A stretch of DNA of 64,000 nucleotides from DASXHZ01 sp036488085 (GTDB lineage Bacteria; Acidobacteriota; Thermoanaerobaculia; Gp7-AA8): positions 1-64,000 of the forward strand of contig DASXHZ010000086.1 in NCBI GenBank assembly GCA_036488085.1, given 5' to 3'. Below, in pieces: positions 1 to 7,583 of the stretch. Numbering within the stretch: the first letter of the stretch is position 1; each line of letters starts with the position of its first letter. A program made the position numbers and the translations under genes. Under the pieces are notes generated by a model, which saw nothing but the letters and a program-made list of their open reading frames with translations, had not been told where the DNA came from and did no database searches.

Positions 1-655
1 GTTGCAGGTCGGCTTCCGCCTCGATTTTTCGCGCGGTCTCCTCGCCTTCGGAGCGAATACGAAGCGCGATTCGCTGCCGCTCCGCCTGCATCCGGGCGAT
101 GATGGCCTCGCGGTTCTGAGCCGGGAATTGCACGCGCGCGATCCAGAAGTGCTCCAGCTCCATTCCGAAGTTCGCCCGCGCCAGGCGATTCACGTACGAC
201 GTCACTTCCGCCGCGAGTTGCTCGGTCTGGACGGCGCCGCGGTCGACGGAGAAGAAGGTGGGCGAGGTACGGCGTCCGGTCGATGCCCCGAGCGCGGCGA
301 TCGACAGATCGATCAGCCGTGAGGCCGCCGCTTCCTCGCTGCGAATTCTCTGGACGAACAGACGCGGATCGGCGATCCGCCACGAGACGGCCGAGGCAAT
401 CACGAGATTCTTCTTGTCCGCCGTCAAGAACTCCGTTGGCGGAATTTCCGTGAGCCGAAGGCGCCGGTCGATGCGGAGCATCGCTCCGATCGGCCGGGGC
501 GCGATCCAATGCAGCCCGGGAGGAAGCGGGGCGCTGACGACGCGTCCAAAGCGGGTCGATAGGCCGATCTCGGTTTCGTCGATCGTCGCGATCGAGTCCG
601 CTGCGAGGGCTGCGGCGGCCACCACGATCGTGAGCAGAAGGCGCCGGCGTCTCAG
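1..655 (-). CDS. SPFH/Band 7 protein, HflC-like (3' end outside the window)
   Basis: Second member of an SPFH pair; HflK/HflC-type proteins form membrane-anchored ring scaffolds that control membrane proteases. The visible 218 codons have an N-terminal hydrophobic segment (LLLTIVVAAAALAAD), a Band 7 core (TEIGLSTRFGRV, LPPGLHWIAPRPIG, VSWRIADPRLFVQRI) and the start of the typical charged coiled coil (AIIARMQAERQRIALRIRSE). The frame opens on CTG at 655-653, which overlaps the TGA of the upstream HflK-fusion gene as CTGA. An AGGAGG lies 6 nt before it. No ATG, GTG or TTG lies between that Shine-Dalgarno and the membrane segment, so CTG is the best start; GTG codons inside the hydrophobic segment would remove the anchor. 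The gene runs off the window at position 1. Confidence 0.8.
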   Translation of the reverse strand, partial: MRRRRLLLTIVVAAAALAADSIATIDETEIGLSTRFGRVVSAPLPPGLHWIAPRPIGAMLRIDRRLRLTEIPPTEFLTADKKNLVIASAVSWRIADPRLFVQRIRSEEAAASRLIDLSIAALGASTGRRTSPTFFSVDRGAVQTEQLAAEVTSYVNRLARANFGMELEHFWIARVQFPAQNREAIIARMQAERQRIALRIRSEGEETARKIEAEADLQ

Positions 656-2856
656 TAGAAGCCTCCTGACGGTGTCTCGAATAGATCGCGGGGCGTCCCG
701 TGAGGGTAGATGACGATCCGTTTTCCGGAAAAGAGCCGGTCGGTGGCGTCCCATCGGAGCATGCTGCGCACCGCCGCGGCGCTTTTCTTCGCCACGCCGG
801 CCTGAACCACGAATGCCGTCGAGACGCCGCTCGCTCTCGCGACGTTCTCGCGCCGGTCGGACTCGGCTGACGACATCAGCGCGGCCGCCTCGCCGCGCGC
901 GCTTGGCAGCGCCGCGTCGGCTTTTCCGCGGGCCTGATGGATGCGCGTCTCGCGGTCCTCGATCGCGCTGGAGATGTCTCGGAAGGCGTGCACCGAGGCG
1001 TCCGGCGGATGCAGGTCGAGAAGATTGACGGAGATGACCACCAACGGAACGCGCGCAGCCGCGAGCCTGCGCTGCAGATCGCGCCGCGCCGCCTCCTCGA
1101 TCGCTCCGCGCGCGGTCGTGAGCGTGTCGTCGATCGATCGGGCGGCCAGGATTTCGCGCAGGGATGCCTGAAACAGACTGCGTACGGTCTCGATCGGATC
1201 GCCGCCCTGATACGCGAGCGCGCGGGGATCGGAGACTCGGAGATGGAGGTTTGCCTTCGACTCGACGAGGTTCAGGTCGCCCGTGACGTAGTTCGACTCC
1301 TCCGGTTTCGATCCCTGGCTCGTATATGCCGAGTGCCACGCGGAGTCGCCAGCCGGAGTGAAGACAATGAGATCGTTCGGCGCTTCTCCTTCGGGCCGGA
1401 AACCGACGCTCACATTGACGATCGATGCCGCGTCGACTAGCCGCACCCGTCCGAACGGCTTTGGCATCGCCCAGTGAAGGCCGGGCGCAAGCGGTTCCCG
1501 CGATGCGCGCCCGAACGATTCTGCGAACCCGACCCGCCCCTCCGGCACGATCGCACAGCCGGCCATGATCCAGATCGCAACGGCTGCCGCCGCGGTCGAC
1601 CAGGCGAGCACTCGCCATCGCAGCGCGAGCAATCGACCGGCATTGCGAATCGACCGCCGCGCTTCGAAGGGCAGAAGGCCGCCGAAGGCGAGACGGAGGT
1701 CCTCCATGCCGCGGCGCCATCCCGCCCTTGCGAGCGAAAGAACGAAGAGGGGCAGAAAGAAGACCGTGAAGAAGACGTCCCATCCGCCGGGACCGGCGCT
1801 CTGCTCGCCGCCATCCTCCTGCATTTGCGGCGCGGGAGTTTTCACGGCGCTCGTGACGAGACTGCCGAACAGGATCGCGGCGATCAGGCCGGCGATGATG
1901 AGCGCGACGATGAATCGCCGTCCGAACGTCCGAACGAGCAGCAGCAAGGTCGCCGGATTGGTAATCGGCCCGATCAGGAAGATCGTCAGCATCGCGACCG
2001 GGGAGAGACCCTTCGCCATCAGCGCCGCCGCCATCGGAATCGAGCCCGAGGCGCAGACATACAACGGCAGCGAGATCGCCAGGCCGAAGAGCGTCTGACC
2101 GGCCACGCCGCCCGGAATGCGCGTCACGAAGTCATTCGGAAGGAGCGCCAGGACCACTGCCGATACCGCGAAGCCGATCAGCAGCATCCATGCGATCTCG
2201 TCGAGCGTTTCGACGAAACCGATCCGCAGCGCGTCGACCAGCGTACGCCGCCCGCGGTGCAGAGTCGTGGATGCCAGCGCCGGAGCGGGAACCTCCGCTT
2301 CGCCCGGCGCTTTTTCGACCGGCCGGGCGAAGATGTCGTTCCATGTGGCGGCCGCCCAGGCAATCAGGCGATACCACCAGTCAGGGAGGGGCATTGCTCT
2401 CAGGTGGTCATGCGCCTCGTCGTCATCCGGCTCCGCGCGTTCCCTCGCCGGCAACGCCTCGGTGGCGATGACGAAGATGCCGGCAAGAAACGCCGCCACG
2501 ATTCCGGCGATGATCCGCAGGAGGGCGAAGGGCAATCCGAGCAATGCAGCCGTCAGCCCGACGGCGTCGAGGCTGGTCTCGGGCGTCGATACGACGAATG
2601 CGGCGATCGTCTCGGGATGCGCGTGGCGCTTCCTCAGGGCCATTGCCACCGGCGTGACGCCGCACGAACAGACCGGCAGCGGCAGGCCGGCGATGATTCC
2701 GAAGCCGATGGCTTTCACCCCGCGGGGGATGGCACGGCGAAGCGGCTCGAATCGGTGCGCGAGCGCATGAACGAGCCCTGCGGCAAGCAGGCCGAGAATG
2801 AGAAAGCCGCTGCTGGACGCGAGCAGTGCCCAGAATGAAGCGGCGATTTTCAACAT
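652..2856 (-). CDS. Metal-permease/HflK-type SPFH fusion protein
   Basis: Residues about 1-345 match the SO_0444/YraQ-ArsP (DUF318) permease family implicated in Cu/Zn/As efflux: two blocks of membrane segments, the motif LPVCSCGVTPVAMAL in the first and the counterpart LPLYVCASGSIPMAAALM in the second, joined by a hydrophilic linker. After two more hydrophobic stretches, residues about 430-734 are an HflK-like SPFH domain: an anchor (AAAAVAIWIMAGCAIV), VPEGRVGFAESFGRA, LAPGLHWAMPKPFGRV, then a charged helical tail. The free-standing families are each about half this length, so this looks like a true fusion; no stop or frameshift separates the halves. The start is taken as ATG at 2856; GTG at 2865 is possible. 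Its stop overlaps the start of the HflC-like gene, so the two SPFH subunits are probably translationally coupled. The permease substrate is not determined. Confidence 0.85.
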   Translation of the reverse strand: MLKIAASFWALLASSSGFLILGLLAAGLVHALAHRFEPLRRAIPRGVKAIGFGIIAGLPLPVCSCGVTPVAMALRKRHAHPETIAAFVVSTPETSLDAVGLTAALLGLPFALLRIIAGIVAAFLAGIFVIATEALPARERAEPDDDEAHDHLRAMPLPDWWYRLIAWAAATWNDIFARPVEKAPGEAEVPAPALASTTLHRGRRTLVDALRIGFVETLDEIAWMLLIGFAVSAVVLALLPNDFVTRIPGGVAGQTLFGLAISLPLYVCASGSIPMAAALMAKGLSPVAMLTIFLIGPITNPATLLLLVRTFGRRFIVALIIAGLIAAILFGSLVTSAVKTPAPQMQEDGGEQSAGPGGWDVFFTVFFLPLFVLSLARAGWRRGMEDLRLAFGGLLPFEARRSIRNAGRLLALRWRVLAWSTAAAAVAIWIMAGCAIVPEGRVGFAESFGRASREPLAPGLHWAMPKPFGRVRLVDAASIVNVSVGFRPEGEAPNDLIVFTPAGDSAWHSAYTSQGSKPEESNYVTGDLNLVESKANLHLRVSDPRALAYQGGDPIETVRSLFQASLREILAARSIDDTLTTARGAIEEAARRDLQRRLAAARVPLVVISVNLLDLHPPDASVHAFRDISSAIEDRETRIHQARGKADAALPSARGEAAALMSSAESDRRENVARASGVSTAFVVQAGVAKKSAAAVRSMLRWDATDRLFSGKRIVIYPHGTPRDLFETPSGGFY

Positions 2857-3017
2857 CACGGCCACCGCCGCGATTATCGACAGGCCGCGAACGCTGCCAC
2901 ACCACTTTCACACAGGCGGCACGCTTTGACGCACGAGTGGCTCATTTCAGCCGCCCTCCGTTCACCCTTCGGCGGCTACCGGCCATTGGTTGAAACCAAC
3001 CGTTCATCAACCTGTGG

Positions 3018-3045
3018 TTGTCACGTTGCCAGGCCTCTTCATAAT
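3018..3045 (+). promoter_or_regulatory. Candidate sigma-70 promoter of the LytS-like kinase, leaderless
   Basis: TTGTCA at 3018-3023 and CATAAT at 3040-3045 are separated by 16 bp. The -10 ends 9 nt before ATG 3055, so transcription would start at or next to the start codon. No Shine-Dalgarno precedes that ATG. Confidence 0.5.
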
Positions 3046-3054
3046 GGTGCGGGC

Positions 3055-4887
3055 ATGCCGCAGCACGACGTCGCCGTCCTGGTCCACCTGGTCGGATTTC
3101 TGACAGGGGCGGCGCTGTACGGAATGCTCTTGAGCCTCGTCGTGCGGCGGCAGGTCGACGACTTCCTGGCGCTGCTCACCGCGTTCCTCGGGCTCGTCTG
3201 GAACATCAGCGGCCTCGCGGCGATGTTCATCCGCGACTTTGCCGGACGGCAGCCCGATCCGCTCCTAGTGACGTTCGCCTATGCCGCGCTCGGTTTCCTC
3301 CCCGCAGTGGTGGTCCATTCGGTCCTGCGAACGTGGAGGACGCAGCGCGCGTCGAGAGTCGTGATCGCGGTGGCATACGTGACGAGCAGCGTCGCCGCGG
3401 GATTGATGTTCCTGCCGCCGCTGGTCGCGCCGTCCGCGATCGCGTTGACGACGCTGACCTGGTCGTACGCGGTGCTGATCGTCCCGGTGTTCGCCCTGAC
3501 CCGGAATCGCGCCGGCTCGGCTCGCGGATGGTCGATCGTGGCGCTGGCGGTGTTCGCCATCACGGCGCTCCATCTCAGCCATGAGGGACCGAGCGAGTCG
3601 TGGCAGTCGGCGTTGCGCCATCACGCCTCGATCCCGCTGATCTTCGCCATCCTCTATCAGGACTTCCGTTTCGCGCTGGCGGACCTCTTCCTCAAACGGG
3701 CGCTGGCGCTCTTCGCGCTGGTCGCCATTTCGTCAGCGGTGTACTTCGGCGTCGAGGTGCCGCTCTTTGCGAAACACGATTTCCACGAAGATCCCGTCGC
3801 CGTCGGCGTCTCGATCGCGACGTGGATGACGGTCGCAATCCTCTATCCGTCGTTACGGCGGATCTCGGGCGGAATCGTCGATCGTTTTCTGCTGCGCCGC
3901 GTCGACTACGCCCAGTTGCGGAGGGACGTCGCCGCACGCATCGCCAACGCCGCCGAGCCCGACGACGTGCTGAACATCGTCGCCGATGCGTTGCGCGCGC
4001 CGCTCGCTGCCCGGGAGGTCCGTTGGAGCGAAGGGGGCGCCGCGCCCGATGACGGCGGAATTGCGGTCCTCATCCACACGACCGAACGGCCGCAATATTC
4101 GCTGCTCATCGGACCGCTGGGGGGAGGGCGGCGCCTGCTCTCGGATGATGCGGCGTTGCTCGACGACGTCGCGCTCGTGGCCGCCCGCCGCATCGATTCC
4201 ATCCGCCTGGCGCGCGAGCGTTATGACCACAGCGTGCAGGAACAGGAGATACGCCGGCTGGCGACGGAGGCCGAACTGCGCGCTCTGCGGGCGCAGATCA
4301 ATCCGCATTTCCTCTTCAACGCGCTCAACACCGTCGCTTACCTGATCCGCACGGCGCCGCTGCGCGCCTCCGACACCCTGATGAAGCTGACGTCGCTGCT
4401 GCGGCGCGTGCTTCGTACGGGCGATGCAATCACGACGCTCGGCGAGGAGATGGATCTCATCGCCATGGTTCTGGAGATCGAAGAGGCCCGGTTCGAGGAC
4501 CGGCTGCAGGTTTCGATCGACGTGCCGGATGAGTTGCGGACGATACGGATTCTGCCGCTCCTGGTTCAGCCGCTCGTGGAGAACGCGATCAAGCACGGCA
4601 TCGCGAACAGCCGCACCGGCGGCCGTCTCGCGGTCGCCGCTCGCATGGCGAACGGAAACCTGGTGATCACCGTCATCAACAGCGGAACGCCGACGAACGA
4701 CCTGCAGATCGCGCACGGCCGCAAGCGCGGAATCGGCCTCGCCAATCTCGATGCGCGGCTCCGGCGCTACTACGGCGACGAGACGCATGTGATGCTGGAC
4801 GCCACGGCCACGGAAACGCAGGCAAAGATCGTTCTGCCGGTGGCGGCCCGCGAAGCCGGCCGATTCCTGGAAGCGAGGGGCGCTTGA
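3055..4887 (+). CDS. LytS-type sensor histidine kinase
   Basis: Membrane histidine kinase of the His_kinase (PF06580)/LytS class, probably phosphorylating the LytTR regulator that follows. The first 270 residues contain about seven or eight hydrophobic helices. A linker region of about 110 residues follows, then a helix and the phosphoacceptor motif QINPHFLFNALNTVAYL with His near residue 418. The ATPase N-box is VQPLVENAIKHGI and a glycine box is KRGIGLANLDARL. The frame is open further upstream to 2926, but ATG 3055 is preferred because a promoter-like -10 lies 9 nt before it and the upstream codons are not protein-like. The stop overlaps the start of the regulator gene. The signal sensed cannot be told from the sequence. 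Confidence 0.9.
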   Translation: MPQHDVAVLVHLVGFLTGAALYGMLLSLVVRRQVDDFLALLTAFLGLVWNISGLAAMFIRDFAGRQPDPLLVTFAYAALGFLPAVVVHSVLRTWRTQRASRVVIAVAYVTSSVAAGLMFLPPLVAPSAIALTTLTWSYAVLIVPVFALTRNRAGSARGWSIVALAVFAITALHLSHEGPSESWQSALRHHASIPLIFAILYQDFRFALADLFLKRALALFALVAISSAVYFGVEVPLFAKHDFHEDPVAVGVSIATWMTVAILYPSLRRISGGIVDRFLLRRVDYAQLRRDVAARIANAAEPDDVLNIVADALRAPLAAREVRWSEGGAAPDDGGIAVLIHTTERPQYSLLIGPLGGGRRLLSDDAALLDDVALVAARRIDSIRLARERYDHSVQEQEIRRLATEAELRALRAQINPHFLFNALNTVAYLIRTAPLRASDTLMKLTSLLRRVLRTGDAITTLGEEMDLIAMVLEIEEARFEDRLQVSIDVPDELRTIRILPLLVQPLVENAIKHGIANSRTGGRLAVAARMANGNLVITVINSGTPTNDLQIAHGRKRGIGLANLDARLRRYYGDETHVMLDATATETQAKIVLPVAAREAGRFLEARGA

Positions 4888-5663
4888 GCGACAAGCTGCG
4901 CGTCGTCATTGCCGATGATGAGCGCCCCGCGCGCTCGGTGCTGCTGGCCATGCTGCGCACGTTCGATGATGTCACCGTCGTCGGCGAGGCGCGCGACGGC
5001 TCGGAGGCGATCGAGGTCATCGAGCGGACCAAGCCCGACCTCGCGCTGCTCGATCTCCAGATGCCCGAGGTCGACGGCCTCGGCGTGGTGCGTCTGCTCA
5101 AACGCGGCGCGATGCCGATGATCGCCTTCGTCACGGCGTACGACGAATATGCCGTCCGCGCCTTTCAGCTCAACGCCGTCGACTATCTCCTCAAGCCGAT
5201 CGATGCGGGCCGCCTGCGGGAAACGATCAGCCGCGCCATCGAGCGGCTCGAGCACGAAGACTTCCGCACCACCTCCGTGACGGCCGTCCGCGCCGCCGCC
5301 GAGACGTACGAGGCTTCCGTGCCGACGCTCCTGCGCCGGATCCCGGTCCGCAAGAAAGACGAGATCATTCTCGTTCCGGTCGAGCAGGTCGCGTCGGTCG
5401 TCGCCGACGGCGAGTTGCTGCACATCATGACCCTCGCCGGCGAGAAGCACACCATCGCGTACCGGTTGAAGGACCTCGAGGCGAGGCTCGATCCCGACTC
5501 ATTCATCCGCCTGAGTCGCGGCACGGTCGTCAACATCGCCGCCATCACGAAGCTCGCGCCGATGCCGGTCGGGCGCTATCAGCTCACTCTCGTCACCGGA
5601 GAACAGCTCATGACCAGCCGCCTCCACTCGCGCCTCTTGCGGGAACGCCTGCTACGCCTGTGA
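4884..5663 (+). CDS. LytTR-family response regulator
   Basis: DNA-binding partner of the preceding kinase. Residues 1-120 are a receiver domain: acidic pocket ADDE at 10-13, phosphoacceptor Asp57 in LALLDLQMPEVDG, conserved Thr in FVTAYDEYAV, Lys in DYLLKPID. After a linker, residues about 155-259 form a LytTR domain (IPVRKKDEIILVPVEQV, FIRLSRGTVVNIAAI, HSRLLRERLLRL), which typically binds direct repeats upstream of target promoters. It starts with TTG overlapping the kinase stop as TTGA, so the pair is co-translated. Its 3' end overlaps the convergent P-type ATPase gene by 12 bp. Confidence 0.93.
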   Translation: MSDKLRVVIADDERPARSVLLAMLRTFDDVTVVGEARDGSEAIEVIERTKPDLALLDLQMPEVDGLGVVRLLKRGAMPMIAFVTAYDEYAVRAFQLNAVDYLLKPIDAGRLRETISRAIERLEHEDFRTTSVTAVRAAAETYEASVPTLLRRIPVRKKDEIILVPVEQVASVVADGELLHIMTLAGEKHTIAYRLKDLEARLDPDSFIRLSRGTVVNIAAITKLAPMPVGRYQLTLVTGEQLMTSRLHSRLLRERLLRL

Positions 5664-7520
5664 GGACACGAAGTCCCTCTCCCTCCGGGAGACGGGCAGC
5701 ATCCTCGCCGAGTTGAGGATGAACAACAGCTCGGATGAGACATGTACCGCGGACGCGGCGATCGGATGCAGCAGGCCGGCCGCGGCGAAAGCGATTCCGA
5801 CCAGATCGACGGCGATGGTTCCCGCCGCGTTCTGAAGAATGATTCGCCGGCAGCGGCGTGCTATCGAGATGGCGTCGGACACGCGCCGCAGATCGTTGCC
5901 GAGGAGGAGCACGTCGGCGGCTTCCCGCGTAATGTCGGTGCCTGACCCCATGGCGATACCGACGTGTGCCTCGCGGAGGGCAGGCGCGTCGTTGATTCCA
6001 TCGCCGACCATGGCCACTTGTCGTCCGGACCGGCGGAGCTCTACGATCCTGAACTGCTTCTGCGCGGGGAGGAGTTCGCTGTCCGTTTCATCCGCCTGAA
6101 TCCGTTCGGCAATGCTCCGCGCCACGGCTGCGCGGTCGCCGGTGAGAACGATGGTCCGTATCCCGAGGCGGCGCAGCTGCGCGACGGCTTCGCGCGACTC
6201 CGCCCTCGGCACGTCCTGGATGAGCAGCGACCCGATGCAGGCGCCGTTCGACGCCACCAGCACCTCCGTTCCGCTCTGCATCGCCGATTCCGTCGGCGTA
6301 CACGGAATGTCGAGCTCCTGGAACATCGCGGCTGTGCCGACGTGGATCGTCCGGCCGTTGCTCGTCGTGCAGAAGACGCCGCGGCCGGGAATCGCCGAGA
6401 AATGCGCCACCGGCTCCAGGCGGAGACCGCTCGCCGCTGCCACGATCGCCTTCGCGATCGGGTGCTCCGAATGCTGTTCCGCCGTTGCCGCGGTGCGGAG
6501 CAGCTCGCTCTCGCCGATGTCGTCCCAAAGCTCGATTGCGGTAACGGCAGGCTCGCCGAGCGTGAGCGTGCCGGTCTTGTCGAAGACGACGGTATCGACC
6601 GTGGAGAGAGCCTCGACGAAGACTCCCCCTTTGATGACGATCTGCCGTCGCGCCGCCTGCCCGATCGCGCCGAGGATCGCGAGAGGCGTTCCGGCAGCTA
6701 CGCCACAGGCTCCCGCGACGATCACGACCGAGATGGCCGCGCGCGGATCGCGCTTCAATGCGAAGGTGATGAGGGCGGCGAAGAGCGCCACCGCGACGAT
6801 CCACCCGGCCAGTTGATCGGAGAGGCGTTCGGCCGGCGCACGATGCGCATCGCTGGTCTCCAGCGCTGCAACGATTTTCCCGAAGGCGGTGTCGCGGCCG
6901 ATCGCCTCCGACCGCACCATGAGCGAGCCGGTGTAATTCAGCGTCCCGGCGTACACGCGCGCGGCGGCCGCCTTCTCCGCCGGCATCGACTCGCCGGTGA
7001 TCGTCGATTCATCGACGGTCGACGTGCCCGAAACGACTTCGCCATCCGTCGGAATCCTGCCGCCCGGCCGCACCAGCACGACGTCGCCGACGCGCACCGA
7101 CTCGATGTCGATCTCGGTCATGCCCCCCTCGCGCTGCACTTCCACCATGCGCGGCAGCAGCGTCGTCAACATCGACAGCGCCTGCCGGCCGCGCGCGAGG
7201 TTCAACTCTTCGAGCACCTCGGCGACCAGGACGAAGAGCAGGATGATGAGCGCCGTTGTCGTCTCGCGCACCGCCAGAGCGGCGATGACGGCGATCGACA
7301 TCGACAGCTCCATCGTCATCCGCCGGCGGACGAGCGACTCCACCGCCTCGCGCAGGATCGGGAACCCCGCCACCATTGCGGCAGCGATTCCCATCAGAAA
7401 TACCATCTGCGGCTGCCGGATCGCGAGGATTGCCGGAATCGCGATTCCCGCAACCGCGATCCTCCAGCCGTCTTCGGCGAGGATCTGATTCAGGACGGCA
7501 GCGGCGCGGGCTTCACTCAT
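5652..7520 (-). CDS. P1B-type heavy-metal ATPase without a CPx motif
   Basis: Cation-pumping P-type ATPase. Visible marks are the actuator motif TGES, the phosphorylation loop DKTGTLT (Asp near residue 314 from this ATG), the P1B-specific SEHPIAKAI, the hinge MVGDGINDAP, and C-terminal helices with HVSSELLFILNSARM. No N-terminal HMA metal-binding domain is present; the protein goes straight into membrane helices. The sixth-helix metal site, normally CPC, SPC, CPH or TPC before an ALxxATP-like segment, reads GACGVAAGTPLAIL, so the cysteine-proline pair is absent and only one Cys remains. Substrate is therefore uncertain. The gene is last in a minus-strand cluster with two TonB receptors and a Cys-rich secreted protein, which suggests envelope metal traffic. 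ATG 7520 is preferred; TTG 7541 is the alternative. Confidence 0.88.
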   Translation of the reverse strand: MSEARAAAVLNQILAEDGWRIAVAGIAIPAILAIRQPQMVFLMGIAAAMVAGFPILREAVESLVRRRMTMELSMSIAVIAALAVRETTTALIILLFVLVAEVLEELNLARGRQALSMLTTLLPRMVEVQREGGMTEIDIESVRVGDVVLVRPGGRIPTDGEVVSGTSTVDESTITGESMPAEKAAAARVYAGTLNYTGSLMVRSEAIGRDTAFGKIVAALETSDAHRAPAERLSDQLAGWIVAVALFAALITFALKRDPRAAISVVIVAGACGVAAGTPLAILGAIGQAARRQIVIKGGVFVEALSTVDTVVFDKTGTLTLGEPAVTAIELWDDIGESELLRTAATAEQHSEHPIAKAIVAAASGLRLEPVAHFSAIPGRGVFCTTSNGRTIHVGTAAMFQELDIPCTPTESAMQSGTEVLVASNGACIGSLLIQDVPRAESREAVAQLRRLGIRTIVLTGDRAAVARSIAERIQADETDSELLPAQKQFRIVELRRSGRQVAMVGDGINDAPALREAHVGIAMGSGTDITREAADVLLLGNDLRRVSDAISIARRCRRIILQNAAGTIAVDLVGIAFAAAGLLHPIAASAVHVSSELLFILNSARMLPVSRRERDFVSSQA

Positions 7521-7583
7521 GGGGTCCCGTCTCGCCGGCAACCGCCGCCGATGCCGGCGGCGGTTGCAGGATGGAAAGGCTGC

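Noticed and set aside
1474..2838. Long open frame on the plus strand (about 454 codons) opposite the permease-HflK gene
   Set aside because: Arg/Glu/Gln-rich, no fold or motif, and wholly antisense to a gene with clear family motifs; a high-GC shadow.
5664..5700. Rho-independent terminator at the LytR/ATPase convergence
   Set aside because: CCCTCTCCCTCCGGGAG is a weak stem without a T-run and lies within the ATPase coding end.
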